DNA from: Robertmurraya korlensis NBRC 107688
GTDB lineage: Bacteria; Bacillota; Bacilli; Bacillales; Cytobacillaceae
Assembly: GCF_001591645.1 (NCBI RefSeq)
Contig: NZ_BCVH01000008.1
Location: 124,001-188,000, forward strand
Length of the DNA stretch: 64,000 nt
Direction of reading: 5' to 3'
The translations under genes were made by a program, and so were the position numbers. Positions 1-7,973 of the stretch are shown in pieces (the first letter of the stretch is position 1; each line of letters starts with the position of its first letter). The notes under the pieces are model-generated. The model worked only from the letters and a program-made list of their open reading frames with translations. It searched no databases and had not been told where the DNA came from.

Positions 1-2
1 TC

Positions 3-98
3 GCTTTAGCTAAGAGCATTATTCTACAACTGAAGGCAAAATATTATGATAGATGTGATGATGTCAGTCCTTTATTATTCAAGATAAGAGCAAAATAA
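3..98 (+). CDS. possible 3' end of an unidentified upstream gene
   Basis: An open frame of about 31 codons enters from the left edge and stops 23 bases before the GH27 start. It resembles no family I can name. The short gap would fit a gene co-transcribed with the GH27 gene, but the fragment is too small to prove it is coding. Confidence 0.25.
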   Translation, partial: ALAKSIILQLKAKYYDRCDDVSPLLFKIRAK

Positions 99-121
99 TT
101 ACATGAAGGACGGTATGAAGG

Positions 122-1402
122 ATGAAACATCACACATTTGCGAAGACGCCACCACTAGGTTGGAATAGCTGGGACTGTTATGGTGCAACGGTTAGAGAGG
201 AAGAAGTTAAAGGCAATGCAGACTATATGGCTCAACACCTGAGGCAATATGGGTGGGAATATATTGTAGTCGATATTCAATGGTACGAAGCAGGAGCCAC
301 CTCATCTATTTATCGTCCGTTTGTTCCACTAGAAATGGATGAATATTCAAGACTTATACCAGCTGTGAATCGTTTTCCTTCTGCTGAGAACGGACAGGGA
401 TTTAAGCCATTAGCTGATTACGTACATCAACAAGGCTTGAAATTTGGAATTCATATGATGCGAGGGATTCCTCGCCAGGCGGTACATGCCAACACACCGA
501 TTCTTGGGACAACGGTTCGCGCACGAGATATTGCTCACCCTAACTCCATATGCCCATGGAATACAGATATGTATGGAATTGATGCTTCAAAAGAAGGTGC
601 TCAGGAATATTATAATTCTCTTTTTGATATGTACGCGGAGTGGGGAGTGGACTTTGTTAAGGTAGACGATATTGCGGCATCAAGGCTTTATTACTTTCAT
701 AAAGAGGAGATGGAACTAATCCGTAAGGCCATCGATCACTGTGGAAGAGATATCGTTCTTAGTCTGTCACCTGGACCTGCTCCGACTGAATTTGCGGATC
801 GTTTAATTGAATATGCAAATATGTGGAGGATGACGGACGACTTCTGGGATCATTGGGATCTTCTGTACGGAATGTTTGAGCGTTGTGAAAAGTGGAGCAA
901 TTATGTCGGTGAAGGACATTGGCCAGATTGCGACATGCTGCCATTAGGACATATTGGAATTCGGTCGGTTGATGGTGGGGGAGGAGACCGCTGGACTCGC
1001 TTCACGAAAGATGAACAGATGACAATGATGACACTTTGGTCAATTTTTCGGTCGCCTTTAATGTTTGGTGGAGACTTACGTGACAATGATGAATGGACTC
1101 TTTCTCTCCTTACAAATACTGAGGTATTGAAGATGCACAAAGAATCCTATTGCAACCAACTTGTTTCTCGAGAGGATGATCTTGTGGTTTGGAGTGCAAA
1201 GGACAGCGAAGGAAACCTATATACAGCCCTGTTTAATCTGAGGGATGAGGAGGCAAAGGTGAAAACATCACTCGACCAGTTAGGGATTTCTAATGATAAA
1301 CAAGCACGAGATCTCTGGAACCAGGAGGAACTAGGTAAAGTAACGGATACAATTGAGTGTGAGCTCCCAGCGCATGGAGCTTTGTTACTGAAGTTGTACT
1401 AA
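122..1402 (+). CDS. GH27 glycoside hydrolase, probable beta-L-arabinopyranosidase or alpha-galactosidase
   Basis: This is a cytoplasmic 426-residue TIM-barrel enzyme of the GH27 alpha-galactosidase family, with no signal peptide. The family N-terminal motif PPLGWNSWDCYG is present. The expected nucleophile is D182 in VKVDD, and the acid/base region is D239-D240 in RMTDDFW. Classical alpha-galactosidases carry two adjacent aspartates at the end of an early strand; here the pair reads D51-I52 (VVDIQW). From memory, an isoleucine at the equivalent site marks the GH27 beta-L-arabinopyranosidase of Streptomyces, so given the arabinose context I favour that activity. A GAAGGACGG ribosome site lies eight bases upstream. 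It converges with araR on a shared hairpin. Family is certain; substrate is inference. Confidence 0.85.
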   Translation: MKHHTFAKTPPLGWNSWDCYGATVREEEVKGNADYMAQHLRQYGWEYIVVDIQWYEAGATSSIYRPFVPLEMDEYSRLIPAVNRFPSAENGQGFKPLADYVHQQGLKFGIHMMRGIPRQAVHANTPILGTTVRARDIAHPNSICPWNTDMYGIDASKEGAQEYYNSLFDMYAEWGVDFVKVDDIAASRLYYFHKEEMELIRKAIDHCGRDIVLSLSPGPAPTEFADRLIEYANMWRMTDDFWDHWDLLYGMFERCEKWSNYVGEGHWPDCDMLPLGHIGIRSVDGGGGDRWTRFTKDEQMTMMTLWSIFRSPLMFGGDLRDNDEWTLSLLTNTEVLKMHKESYCNQLVSREDDLVVWSAKDSEGNLYTALFNLRDEEAKVKTSLDQLGISNDKQARDLWNQEELGKVTDTIECELPAHGALLLKLY

Positions 1403-1420
1403 TCCTACAAGCCATCGTTC

Positions 1421-1459
1421 AAAAAAAATGACCCTTGTCTTAAGAGACAAGGGTCATTT
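1421..1459. terminator. bidirectional terminator between the GH27 gene and araR
   Basis: A perfect 15-base-pair stem (1426-1440 with 1445-1459) closes a TAAG loop. Eight A residues at 1421-1428 become a U-tract for the leftward araR transcript. For the rightward GH27 transcript the stem ends in only ATTT, so termination there is weaker. Confidence 0.88.
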
Positions 1460-1460
1460 G

Positions 1461-2585
1461 CTAAATCAAACTAGTTTTTTTTAACTGCATAGTGGAGTTT
1501 CGGACAACTAGTTCTGGTTCATATACCTTAGAAGGTGGCATTTCTTTCTTTTCAACTGCTGAGACAATCCACTTGGCAGCTTCAATTCCCATTTCCATTT
1601 TCGGGTGAGTAACAGAGGTTAATTTCACTTCTGTTGCTTCAGCTAAAAATGAATCATCGTATCCAACAATGGAAACATCTTCTGGTACTTTTAAGTCCAG
1701 TTTACGAAGAACATCTAATATACTTACCGCTAACTGGTCGTTGTAGCAGACAATTGCGGTTGGTTTTTCATCCATAGAGAAGAATTCCTCAAGTTGATTT
1801 AATGTTTTGCTATAAACGTCTTCAGTTGAATAGGTAATAACCATTTCAGGGAAAAACGTTACCCCGTGCTCTCGGAAAGCCCGAATGAAGCCTTGCATGC
1901 GGTGTACCCCTTGAAGGTCATCGGTTTTAAACAGACCAATAATTTTTTCATGACCTAATTTGATAAGATGTTCGGTTGCAATAAACCCTCCGCGCTCATC
2001 ATTCATGATGATATGAGGAGGCATAAGCTGGGAGTAAAATTGGTTAATCATCAGATAAGGGATATTATTTTGTTCAAGCTCAAGATAGTAATTAATATTC
2101 GGATTGTAATTACTACTCTTCGTAGGTTCAACAATAAGCCCATCAATATTTCTGCCCAACATCGTTTGTAAACATTGCTTTTCTTTTTCCACATTATTAT
2201 CTGTGCAAGAAAAAGTTAATGAATACCCTTGAGTGGTCAGATATGATTCAATTCCTTTAATAATAGATGGAAAAATATAATCTGAAATATAAGTTGTAAT
2301 AACTCCAATATTTTTACCATTCGTATTCGAAGAGGAAAGATGATGCGGTTGTTGTGATTGTTTTGGTCTGTGCGAGCAGAAGGTACCTGCTCCTTGTTCA
2401 CGATACAGTAGACCTTCATGCACTAAATCTCCTACCGCTTGTCGTACCGTATGTCTACTTACTCCAAATATCTGGACAAGTTCATTTTCAGAATAAATTT
2501 TTTCCCCAGGGTTTACCTTCCCCGTTTCAATCCACTCCACGATCTTTTCCTTAACCATGTTGTATTTCGTTTTTTGTTGCGCCAC
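1461..2585 (-). CDS. araR: arabinose operon repressor AraR (GntR-type HTH plus LacI-type sensor)
   Basis: AraR represses arabinose genes until L-arabinose binds its sensor domain. An N-terminal GntR winged helix carries the recognition segment VSRHTVRQAVGDLVHEGL, and a LacI/periplasmic-binding-like domain begins near ITTYISDYIFPSI. Both stretches match B. subtilis AraR almost residue for residue as I remember it. I chose the GTG at 2585 because GGTGA lies seven bases before it and it brings the N-terminus close to the known protein. TTG at 2627 and ATG at 2606 are in frame but lack a convincing ribosome site. It is divergent from araN, with an AraR-like operator at 2630-2641 immediately upstream, suggesting autoregulation. 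Confidence 0.95.
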   Translation of the reverse strand: MAQQKTKYNMVKEKIVEWIETGKVNPGEKIYSENELVQIFGVSRHTVRQAVGDLVHEGLLYREQGAGTFCSHRPKQSQQPHHLSSSNTNGKNIGVITTYISDYIFPSIIKGIESYLTTQGYSLTFSCTDNNVEKEKQCLQTMLGRNIDGLIVEPTKSSNYNPNINYYLELEQNNIPYLMINQFYSQLMPPHIIMNDERGGFIATEHLIKLGHEKIIGLFKTDDLQGVHRMQGFIRAFREHGVTFFPEMVITYSTEDVYSKTLNQLEEFFSMDEKPTAIVCYNDQLAVSILDVLRKLDLKVPEDVSIVGYDDSFLAEATEVKLTSVTHPKMEMGIEAAKWIVSAVEKKEMPPSKVYEPELVVRNSTMQLKKTSLI

Positions 2586-2629
2586 TGAGGTATCACCGCT
2601 TTCCATTCCATGTACAATATTTAACAAAC

Positions 2630-2641
2630 TTATACGTACAA
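2630..2641. promoter_or_regulatory. AraR operator, araR side
   Basis: TTATACGTACAA matches the AraR core (ATTTGTACGTACAAAT-like palindrome) and is the exact reverse complement of the box before araA at 14232-14243. It sits just upstream of araR, consistent with autorepression. Confidence 0.7.
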
Positions 2642-2715
2642 CATATATCTAATAATACCATTGTATCAAATAAAAAGGAAAAAAACTATTCCATACAAGT
2701 ATATTATATAAAGAA

Positions 2716-2737
2716 ATGTGAACACGTACGGACATAA
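2716..2737. promoter_or_regulatory. degenerate AraR operator
   Basis: The core ACACGTACGGACAT keeps the central CGTAC of the AraR palindrome with weaker flanks. It lies about 45 bases upstream of the box inside the araN promoter, a spacing that would suit cooperative binding. Confidence 0.5.
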
Positions 2738-2761
2738 TAATAATTTTTTTGAAAAATCACG

Positions 2762-2790
2762 TTGACATGTACGAACAGGTATATTACTAT
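2762..2790 (+). promoter_or_regulatory. sigma-A promoter of araN with AraR box in its spacer
   Basis: The -35 TTGACA (2762-2767) is perfect, the spacer is 17 bases, and the -10 is TACTAT (2785-2790). The spacer and -35 carry GACATGTACGAACAGG (2764-2779), an AraR-like box, so bound repressor would directly occlude RNA polymerase. Confidence 0.8.
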
Positions 2791-2801
2791 TTTAATTGTA
2801 G

Positions 2802-2815
2802 AGAATACGCTTTCA
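2802..2815. promoter_or_regulatory. cre-like site, araN promoter
   Basis: AGAATACGCTTTCA differs from the CcpA cre consensus TGWAANCGNTNWCA at two positions. It lies just downstream of the predicted start point, a usual place for roadblock-type catabolite repression. Confidence 0.5.
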
Positions 2816-2895
2816 AAGAGAAAAACTCTCGAGGGTCAATTGCTTTTACTTGCAAACTACCATTTTATTAGGAGGGATTTATATGTGATTCCCTA

Positions 2896-2911
2896 ACATG
2901 TACGTACATAT
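2896..2911. promoter_or_regulatory. AraR operator in the araN leader
   Basis: ACATGTACGTACATAT is nearly palindromic and fits the AraR consensus. It lies about 132 bases downstream of the promoter box, suggesting looping between the two sites or control of a second weak promoter. Confidence 0.65.
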
Positions 2912-2963
2912 AAAAAAGACTGTTCTTACAGTAGGGAATAAGCTATTATTTTTTTAAGCAAAG

Positions 2964-2977
2964 TGATTACGCTTACA
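2964..2977. promoter_or_regulatory. second cre-like site in the araN leader
   Basis: TGATTACGCTTACA matches the cre consensus except at positions four and five. It lies in the transcribed leader and could act as a CcpA roadblock. Confidence 0.45.
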
Positions 2978-3036
2978 AATAGTTTTCTTGATTTCAATCA
3001 TTTATAACTACAATAGGTTAAGATGGAGGGGTTAAC

Positions 3037-4392
3037 TTGTTTAAATCATCTAAAAAATTCGGTGTATTAATGCTTCTTGCAATTATGATCATAGGTGCAG
3101 TTCTTAGCGGTTGCTCAGGTAAAGAATCTGCTAGCAGTGACGGTAAGGTTGAACTTACTTTTATGTTTAGAGGAAATCCTGAAGAACTAGCAGCTTATAA
3201 AGCTACTGTAAAGAGATATGAAGAAGCGAACAAGGATGTAAAAGTTACAATGGTTCAAACAGCTCCTGATCAATATGATACGAAGTTAAAATCAGCAATT
3301 GCTGGACGTAAGATTCCAGATGTTTTCTTCTATAACCCAGCACAAGTAAAAGCATATGTGAACTCTGGAGTATTATTAGATATTACGGAACAAGTTGAAG
3401 GATCAACTGACGTGAAAATTGATGACATTTGGGAAGCTGGGGTTAATAAGTACCGTTTTGATGGTGAAACATTAGGTCAAGGTTCAATCTATGGATTACC
3501 AAAAGATTTAGGACCTTTCGCTCTAGGTTACAACAAAACAATGTTTGAAGAAGCAGGAATTCCACTTCCTGATAAAGACAAGCCATACACTTGGGATGAA
3601 TTCATTGATGTTGCTAAGCAATTAACGAAAGATAATGATGGCGATGGCAAAATGGATCAGTATGGAACTGGATTTAACGTAAACTGGGCATTACAACCGT
3701 TTGTTTGGAGTAACGGCGCAGACTGGATTAACGAAGATGGAACGAAGGTTACAATCGACGATCCGAAGTTTATCGAAGCATTACAATTCTTTGTAGACCA
3801 ACAAAACAAACACCAAATTACTCCTTCTATTGGTGACGCTCAAACATTAGATACGTACCAAAGATGGTTAAAGGGTCAATTAGCGTTCTTCCCAGTTGGA
3901 CCATGGGATATGGCTGCATTCGAAGAACAATTAAAGTTTGAATACGATCTACTTCCTTGGCCTGCAGGTTCTACTGGTAAAGCTTCGGCTTGGGTTGGAT
4001 CTTTAGGTATCGGTGTTGGAGCAACAACGAAACATGCTAAAGAAGCAGCTGAATTAGCAATGTTCTTATCTGCTGACCAAGAGGGACAACAAGCGTTAGT
4101 TGATGCACAAGTACAATTACCAAACAGTGTTGAAGTTGCTGATGCATGGGCTGCTGACGCTTCAATCAAACCTGAGAATAAACAGGAATTCCTTGATATC
4201 ATTAATGACTACGGTCGTGGATTCCCAGCTGAAAAAACGTATACTGCTGAATGGTACGATGAGTTCTTCAAAAATATCCAACCAGTTTTAGATGGTAAGA
4301 CAACTGTTGAAGACTACGTAAAAGAAGCACAACCAAAAATGCAAAAGCTTTTAGATGCAGCAATTGCACAAGAGAAGCAAGCTACTAAATAA
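3037..4392 (+). CDS. araN: arabino-oligosaccharide-binding lipoprotein AraN
   Basis: This is the extracellular solute-binding lipoprotein of a family-1 (CUT1) sugar ABC importer. A basic N-terminus and hydrophobic stretch end in the lipobox LSGC, with C26 as lipidation site. The rest is a typical two-lobed binding protein, and the 451-residue length is close to B. subtilis AraN. The start is TTG, with GGAGGG six bases upstream. The two permease genes follow after a hairpin gap. No ATPase gene is present, so the importer presumably shares a general MsmX-type ATPase encoded elsewhere. Control by the AraR boxes and cre-like sites upstream is inferred. Confidence 0.92.
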   Translation: MFKSSKKFGVLMLLAIMIIGAVLSGCSGKESASSDGKVELTFMFRGNPEELAAYKATVKRYEEANKDVKVTMVQTAPDQYDTKLKSAIAGRKIPDVFFYNPAQVKAYVNSGVLLDITEQVEGSTDVKIDDIWEAGVNKYRFDGETLGQGSIYGLPKDLGPFALGYNKTMFEEAGIPLPDKDKPYTWDEFIDVAKQLTKDNDGDGKMDQYGTGFNVNWALQPFVWSNGADWINEDGTKVTIDDPKFIEALQFFVDQQNKHQITPSIGDAQTLDTYQRWLKGQLAFFPVGPWDMAAFEEQLKFEYDLLPWPAGSTGKASAWVGSLGIGVGATTKHAKEAAELAMFLSADQEGQQALVDAQVQLPNSVEVADAWAADASIKPENKQEFLDIINDYGRGFPAEKTYTAEWYDEFFKNIQPVLDGKTTVEDYVKEAQPKMQKLLDAAIAQEKQATK

Positions 4393-4419
4393 TCATGTTT
4401 TAATGGTAGTCTAATTAGT

Positions 4420-4464
4420 GTAAATGGTGCTAGGTTCATAGAATCATAAGCTAGCATCATTTAC
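4420..4464 (+). other. intercistronic hairpin between araN and araP
   Basis: A 14-base-pair stem (4420-4433 with 4451-4464, one G-U pair) is followed only by a weak U-run. Such hairpins after binding-protein genes commonly stabilise the upstream mRNA or cause partial termination, giving more binding protein than permease. Confidence 0.65.
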
Positions 4465-4539
4465 ATCTTTAATTCAAATTGTTATTTGTACCAAAAGGAA
4501 GCATGTGAATTCATGCTTTTGCTGAAAGGGTGAGGAAAG

Positions 4540-5430
4540 ATGAAAGCGACATCCAAGCTGTATCGCACAGAACAAAGATATGCCTATTTGTTTATTGCAG
4601 CACCAGTCTTAGGATTCCTCATTTTTGCAATGGTTCCTCTTATTTATTCAATGTATGGAGCCTTTACGAATTGGAATGGTCTAGGACAAATGGAGTTTAT
4701 CGGCTTTGAAAACTTCATAAATTTATTTAAAGACGAGTACTTTTACAAGTCGATGTATAACACATTTTTTATGATGCTAGGTATTCCAATTGGAATTGTG
4801 CTAGCGCTATTACTGGCTCTAGCTCTCAATAGAGGGATCTTTGGAACGAATACCTTCCGTGTTCTTTACTATATTCCTGTCATTTCCTCCATTGCTGCGG
4901 TTTCTATTCTTTGGCAGTGGGCGTATAACGGAGATTATGGTTTAGTTAACCAATTTTTAGATCTTATTGGGATTGAGGGTCCTAACTGGTTGCAAAATAC
5001 AGCTACGGTAAAACCAGCTTTAATTATTATGGCTGTGTGGAAAGGATTAGGATATACCATGTTGCTTTACTTAGCAGCACTACAGAGTGTACCTAAAACG
5101 TTCTATGAAGCTGCGAAATTGGATGGAGCAAACGCTTTTCAAGCCTTTTGGCATATCACGCTTCCAATGGTAAAACCAGTAACATTCTTTATTATCGTTA
5201 CAAATATTATTGGTGGAGCGCAAATCTTCACTGAGATTAATGTTATGACACCTACTGGTGGTCCTGAATATAGTTCAGCATCAGTTGTTTTCTACATTTG
5301 GCAAAAAGCATTTGGTAACTTCCAATTAGGTTATGCATCTGCAATGGCCTTGGTATTAGGACTCTTCATCTTTATTATTACCCTAATCCAATTTAAGATG
5401 AACGAAAAATCTTCCTTTGATTTGGATTAA
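4540..5430 (+). CDS. araP: arabino-oligosaccharide ABC permease AraP
   Basis: This is the first inner-membrane subunit of the CUT1 importer, MalF-like, 296 residues. About six membrane segments are visible, beginning at YLFIAAPVLGFLIFAMVPLI. The cytoplasmic EAA loop that docks the ATPase reads YEAAKLDGANAFQAFWHITLP minus its last residue, near position 185. It lies between the binding-protein gene and araQ and is followed by it after 42 bases. The start ATG follows AAAGGGTGAGG. The family is certain; the arabino-oligosaccharide substrate follows from gene order and AraR context. Confidence 0.92.
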   Translation: MKATSKLYRTEQRYAYLFIAAPVLGFLIFAMVPLIYSMYGAFTNWNGLGQMEFIGFENFINLFKDEYFYKSMYNTFFMMLGIPIGIVLALLLALALNRGIFGTNTFRVLYYIPVISSIAAVSILWQWAYNGDYGLVNQFLDLIGIEGPNWLQNTATVKPALIIMAVWKGLGYTMLLYLAALQSVPKTFYEAAKLDGANAFQAFWHITLPMVKPVTFFIIVTNIIGGAQIFTEINVMTPTGGPEYSSASVVFYIWQKAFGNFQLGYASAMALVLGLFIFIITLIQFKMNEKSSFDLD

Positions 5431-5472
5431 GACTAGGATAATAAAAAGACTAATAGAAAGGGGCTTTTAACA

Positions 5473-6357
5473 ATGGAAGTTGCAGTTGTAAAAAAGGAAG
5501 TAAAAGCTGAACCAATGTCTGAAAAAAAGAAAGATAGAATTACCAATATATTTGTTTTTGCCTTCCTAAGTTTCGGAGCGATTTTTATGGTAGCTCCACT
5601 CTTATGGATGTTCTCTACGTCACTTAAATCGAAGGAAGACGTTTTTGCTCTACCTCCTGTATGGATACCGAAAGATATCTCCTTTTCTAAATATCTTGAA
5701 ATTTGGGATATGGGGCCACTTTTATCGGGGATTGGTAACAGTTTAATTGTGGCATTATCAGTAACCATTATTGGTACTCTTACTTCGAGTTTAGCAGCTT
5801 TTGCATTTGCGAAGCTGAAGTTCAATGGGAAAAATAAAATCTTTATTATGCTTTTTGCATCGGTTATGATTCCTTATCCGGTGCTCATGATTCCACAGTT
5901 CATTATGTTTTCAAGTATCGGTTGGGTAGATAGTTTATTACCATTAATCGTACCTGGACTATTTGGGAATTTGTTCATGATTTTCTTCTTACGACAATAC
6001 TTGAATAGCGTTCCTAATTCCATTATTGAAGCTGCAAAAATTGATGGATGCTCGTATTTCCAAATCTTTTATAAGATTATCTTTCCATTAATTAAACCAG
6101 CGGTTGCTGCTCAGTTAATCCTATGGTTTATGGGGATCTGGAATGACTACTTAGGTCCGATTCTTTACTTGAATTCACCAGAGAAACAAACCTTGCAGTT
6201 AGTAATTGCAAACTTTAACGCATCGTATGCAATCCAAAGTGATTATCCATTAATCATGGCGGCATCAGTAGTTGCGTTACTACCAATGTTAATCGTATTT
6301 ATTATCTTCCAAAAGCAGATAATCGAATCGATTGCTATTTCAGGAGTAAAAGGTTGA
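5473..6357 (+). CDS. araQ: arabino-oligosaccharide ABC permease AraQ
   Basis: This is the second permease subunit, MalG-like, 294 residues with about six membrane segments. Its EAA loop reads IEAAKIDGCSYFQIFYKII, followed by FPLIKPAVAA. The N-terminus is rich in lysine and glutamate before the first membrane segment. A GAAAGGGG ribosome site precedes the ATG. It ends the importer part of the operon, and a strong terminator lies about 80 bases downstream. Confidence 0.92.
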   Translation: MEVAVVKKEVKAEPMSEKKKDRITNIFVFAFLSFGAIFMVAPLLWMFSTSLKSKEDVFALPPVWIPKDISFSKYLEIWDMGPLLSGIGNSLIVALSVTIIGTLTSSLAAFAFAKLKFNGKNKIFIMLFASVMIPYPVLMIPQFIMFSSIGWVDSLLPLIVPGLFGNLFMIFFLRQYLNSVPNSIIEAAKIDGCSYFQIFYKIIFPLIKPAVAAQLILWFMGIWNDYLGPILYLNSPEKQTLQLVIANFNASYAIQSDYPLIMAASVVALLPMLIVFIIFQKQIIESIAISGVKG

Positions 6358-6434
6358 TACATTGATTCAAAAAATGCAAATCAAAATACCGGGAATATTT
6401 TGATTGAAAAATTGAATAACAAAAAAATGGAAAG

Positions 6435-6473
6435 GCACTTATCGAGGGATACACGGATAAGTGCATTTTTTTT
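6435..6473 (+). terminator. terminator after araQ
   Basis: GCACTTATC (6435-6443) pairs with GATAAGTGC (6456-6464) and is followed after one A by eight T residues. It separates the importer genes from the hydrolase genes, so the latter rely on read-through or an unseen promoter. It also argues against any GH43 start upstream of it. Confidence 0.85.
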
Positions 6474-6501
6474 CATATTTTATTTGTTGGGAGCCACAAC
6501 A

Positions 6502-7968
6502 GTGAACAAACAAAAGAGAATTTATCTAGCAATAGGTATAGCCATGTTACTAATGTTTGCCCTATTGATTACGCCTAGAAACATGAAACCAAATACAAAT
6601 GATCTATCGGGGCTAAGCCTTCCTTCTCCTCCTTCAGAAAGGGTTATTCCTAAAGTAATGAATGACATCATTTACAAAGAAGAGGAGTGGACGACAAATT
6701 TTACCCACGACGGGGCCATTATCAAAAATGGGGATTGGTATTATGTGTACTCGACTGATTACATGGTCGGTGCACCACCGACACCCGGTATTCAAATACG
6801 TAAGTCGAAGGATCTAATTCACTGGGAGTTTGTTGGTCGAGTATTTGATCAAGTCTCAAATGAAGCGTGGGAATGGACTGGTGGGACGACGTATTGGGCG
6901 CCAAATGTTGTTGAAATGAATGATAAGTTTTACTTGTACTATTCCGTCTCCTCAGTTGGAAAGCGAACTTCGTATATCGGTTTAGCGACAAGTGACTCAT
7001 TGGAGGGGCCCTGGAAGGATGAAGGAGCTGTTTTTAAAACGCAGGAAGGTGATGAGTACACGGTAAATGCCATCGATCCTGATATCACGTTTGATACTGA
7101 AGGACAGCCATGGATGGTTTATGGGTCATATTTTGGTGGCATTTTTATCACAAAAATGGATCCGCAAACAGGGAAATTAGAAGATCCTACTGCAGAAGGG
7201 ACATTAATTGCCCAACGAAAAAATATGAGCTATGGAATTGAAGCTCCGGAAATCATCTATAATCCAGACACAGAGTATTACTATTTAACCGTTTCCTATG
7301 AATGGTTGGAGGATACGTATAACGTCAGGACCGCTCGGTCGAAGAATATCACAGGTCCTTATCTAGACTTCAACGAAAACGATATGGTTGATTCGTCAGA
7401 TGATTCCTTTGATACCGGTAATAAAATTGTTGGATCGTATGCTTTTGGCAAAGATAGTGGATGGATTGGAACTGGTCATAATGGCTTGCTAGAGGATGAT
7501 GGGAATTATTATTTAATCCATCAAGCAAGAGCAGGTGAGGAATTATTCTGGTCTCATTTACATGTGAGAAAAATCGTATGGACAGAGGATGGGTGGCCAG
7601 TTGTATCTCCAGAGAGATATGCGGGTGAAAAAGAACAGAAAATTGAAGAGCGGCACATCATTGGAGACTGGGAGCAAATTCTCCTTCCGCGATATGACGA
7701 CACCATGCAAATTTCCCGGAAACTTACCTTCCTTTCGAATGGAAAGATAGAGGATGAAAGTGGAAAGAGCAACTGGGAATTATCTGGTGACAATACACTT
7801 ACCTTATCAATCTACGATCCAGGAGTTGCTCCTGAGGATTATTGGGACTATACCATAAAAGTACTACCGGGATGGGACTGGGAAAATTGGAATGAAACCC
7901 TTGTTTTTACCGGGATGAATGAAGAAGGAACGGCCCTCTGGGGAAAAAAGCAAAATAAAGGAGAGTGA
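6502..7968 (+). CDS. membrane-anchored or secreted GH43 endo-arabinanase-like enzyme (AbnA/AbnB type)
   Basis: This is a five-bladed beta-propeller GH43 enzyme predicted to cut alpha-1,5-arabinan outside the cell. The GTG start (488 residues) lies just after the terminator. An in-frame extension back to 6400 would run through the terminator hairpin and is rejected. Residues 1-25 form a hydrophobic signal or anchor with no clear cleavage site. GH43 landmarks are HDGAIIKNGDWYYVYSTD, NAIDPDITF and GIEAPEIIY, carrying the expected base, pKa-modulating and acid carboxylates. A C-terminal beta-barrel (about residues 390-488, with LPGWDWENWN) matches the extra domain of two-domain arabinanases such as AbnB. 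It is a paralogue of the next gene. Confidence 0.85.
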   Translation: MNKQKRIYLAIGIAMLLMFALLITPRNMKPNTNDLSGLSLPSPPSERVIPKVMNDIIYKEEEWTTNFTHDGAIIKNGDWYYVYSTDYMVGAPPTPGIQIRKSKDLIHWEFVGRVFDQVSNEAWEWTGGTTYWAPNVVEMNDKFYLYYSVSSVGKRTSYIGLATSDSLEGPWKDEGAVFKTQEGDEYTVNAIDPDITFDTEGQPWMVYGSYFGGIFITKMDPQTGKLEDPTAEGTLIAQRKNMSYGIEAPEIIYNPDTEYYYLTVSYEWLEDTYNVRTARSKNITGPYLDFNENDMVDSSDDSFDTGNKIVGSYAFGKDSGWIGTGHNGLLEDDGNYYLIHQARAGEELFWSHLHVRKIVWTEDGWPVVSPERYAGEKEQKIEERHIIGDWEQILLPRYDDTMQISRKLTFLSNGKIEDESGKSNWELSGDNTLTLSIYDPGVAPEDYWDYTIKVLPGWDWENWNETLVFTGMNEEGTALWGKKQNKGE

Positions 7969-7973
7969 TTAGG

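Larger units (their letters stand above)
2586..3036. other. araR-araN divergent control region
   Basis: These 451 bases separate divergent araR and araN and hold no gene. They contain four AraR-like boxes, one good sigma-A promoter, two cre-like sites (all listed separately), and a ribosome-site-preceded ATG directly followed by TGA at 2883-2888. A second possible -10 (TATTAT, 2944-2949) lacks a good -35. Confidence 0.8.

Noticed and set aside
5433-5825. 130-codon minus-strand frame inside araQ
   Set aside because: It is antisense to a clear permease gene with no ribosome site or protein family.
6400-6501. In-frame N-terminal extension of the first GH43 gene starting with TTG at 6400
   Set aside because: It would be translated through a strong terminator hairpin and adds a low-complexity segment before the natural hydrophobic signal; GTG 6502 is preferred.
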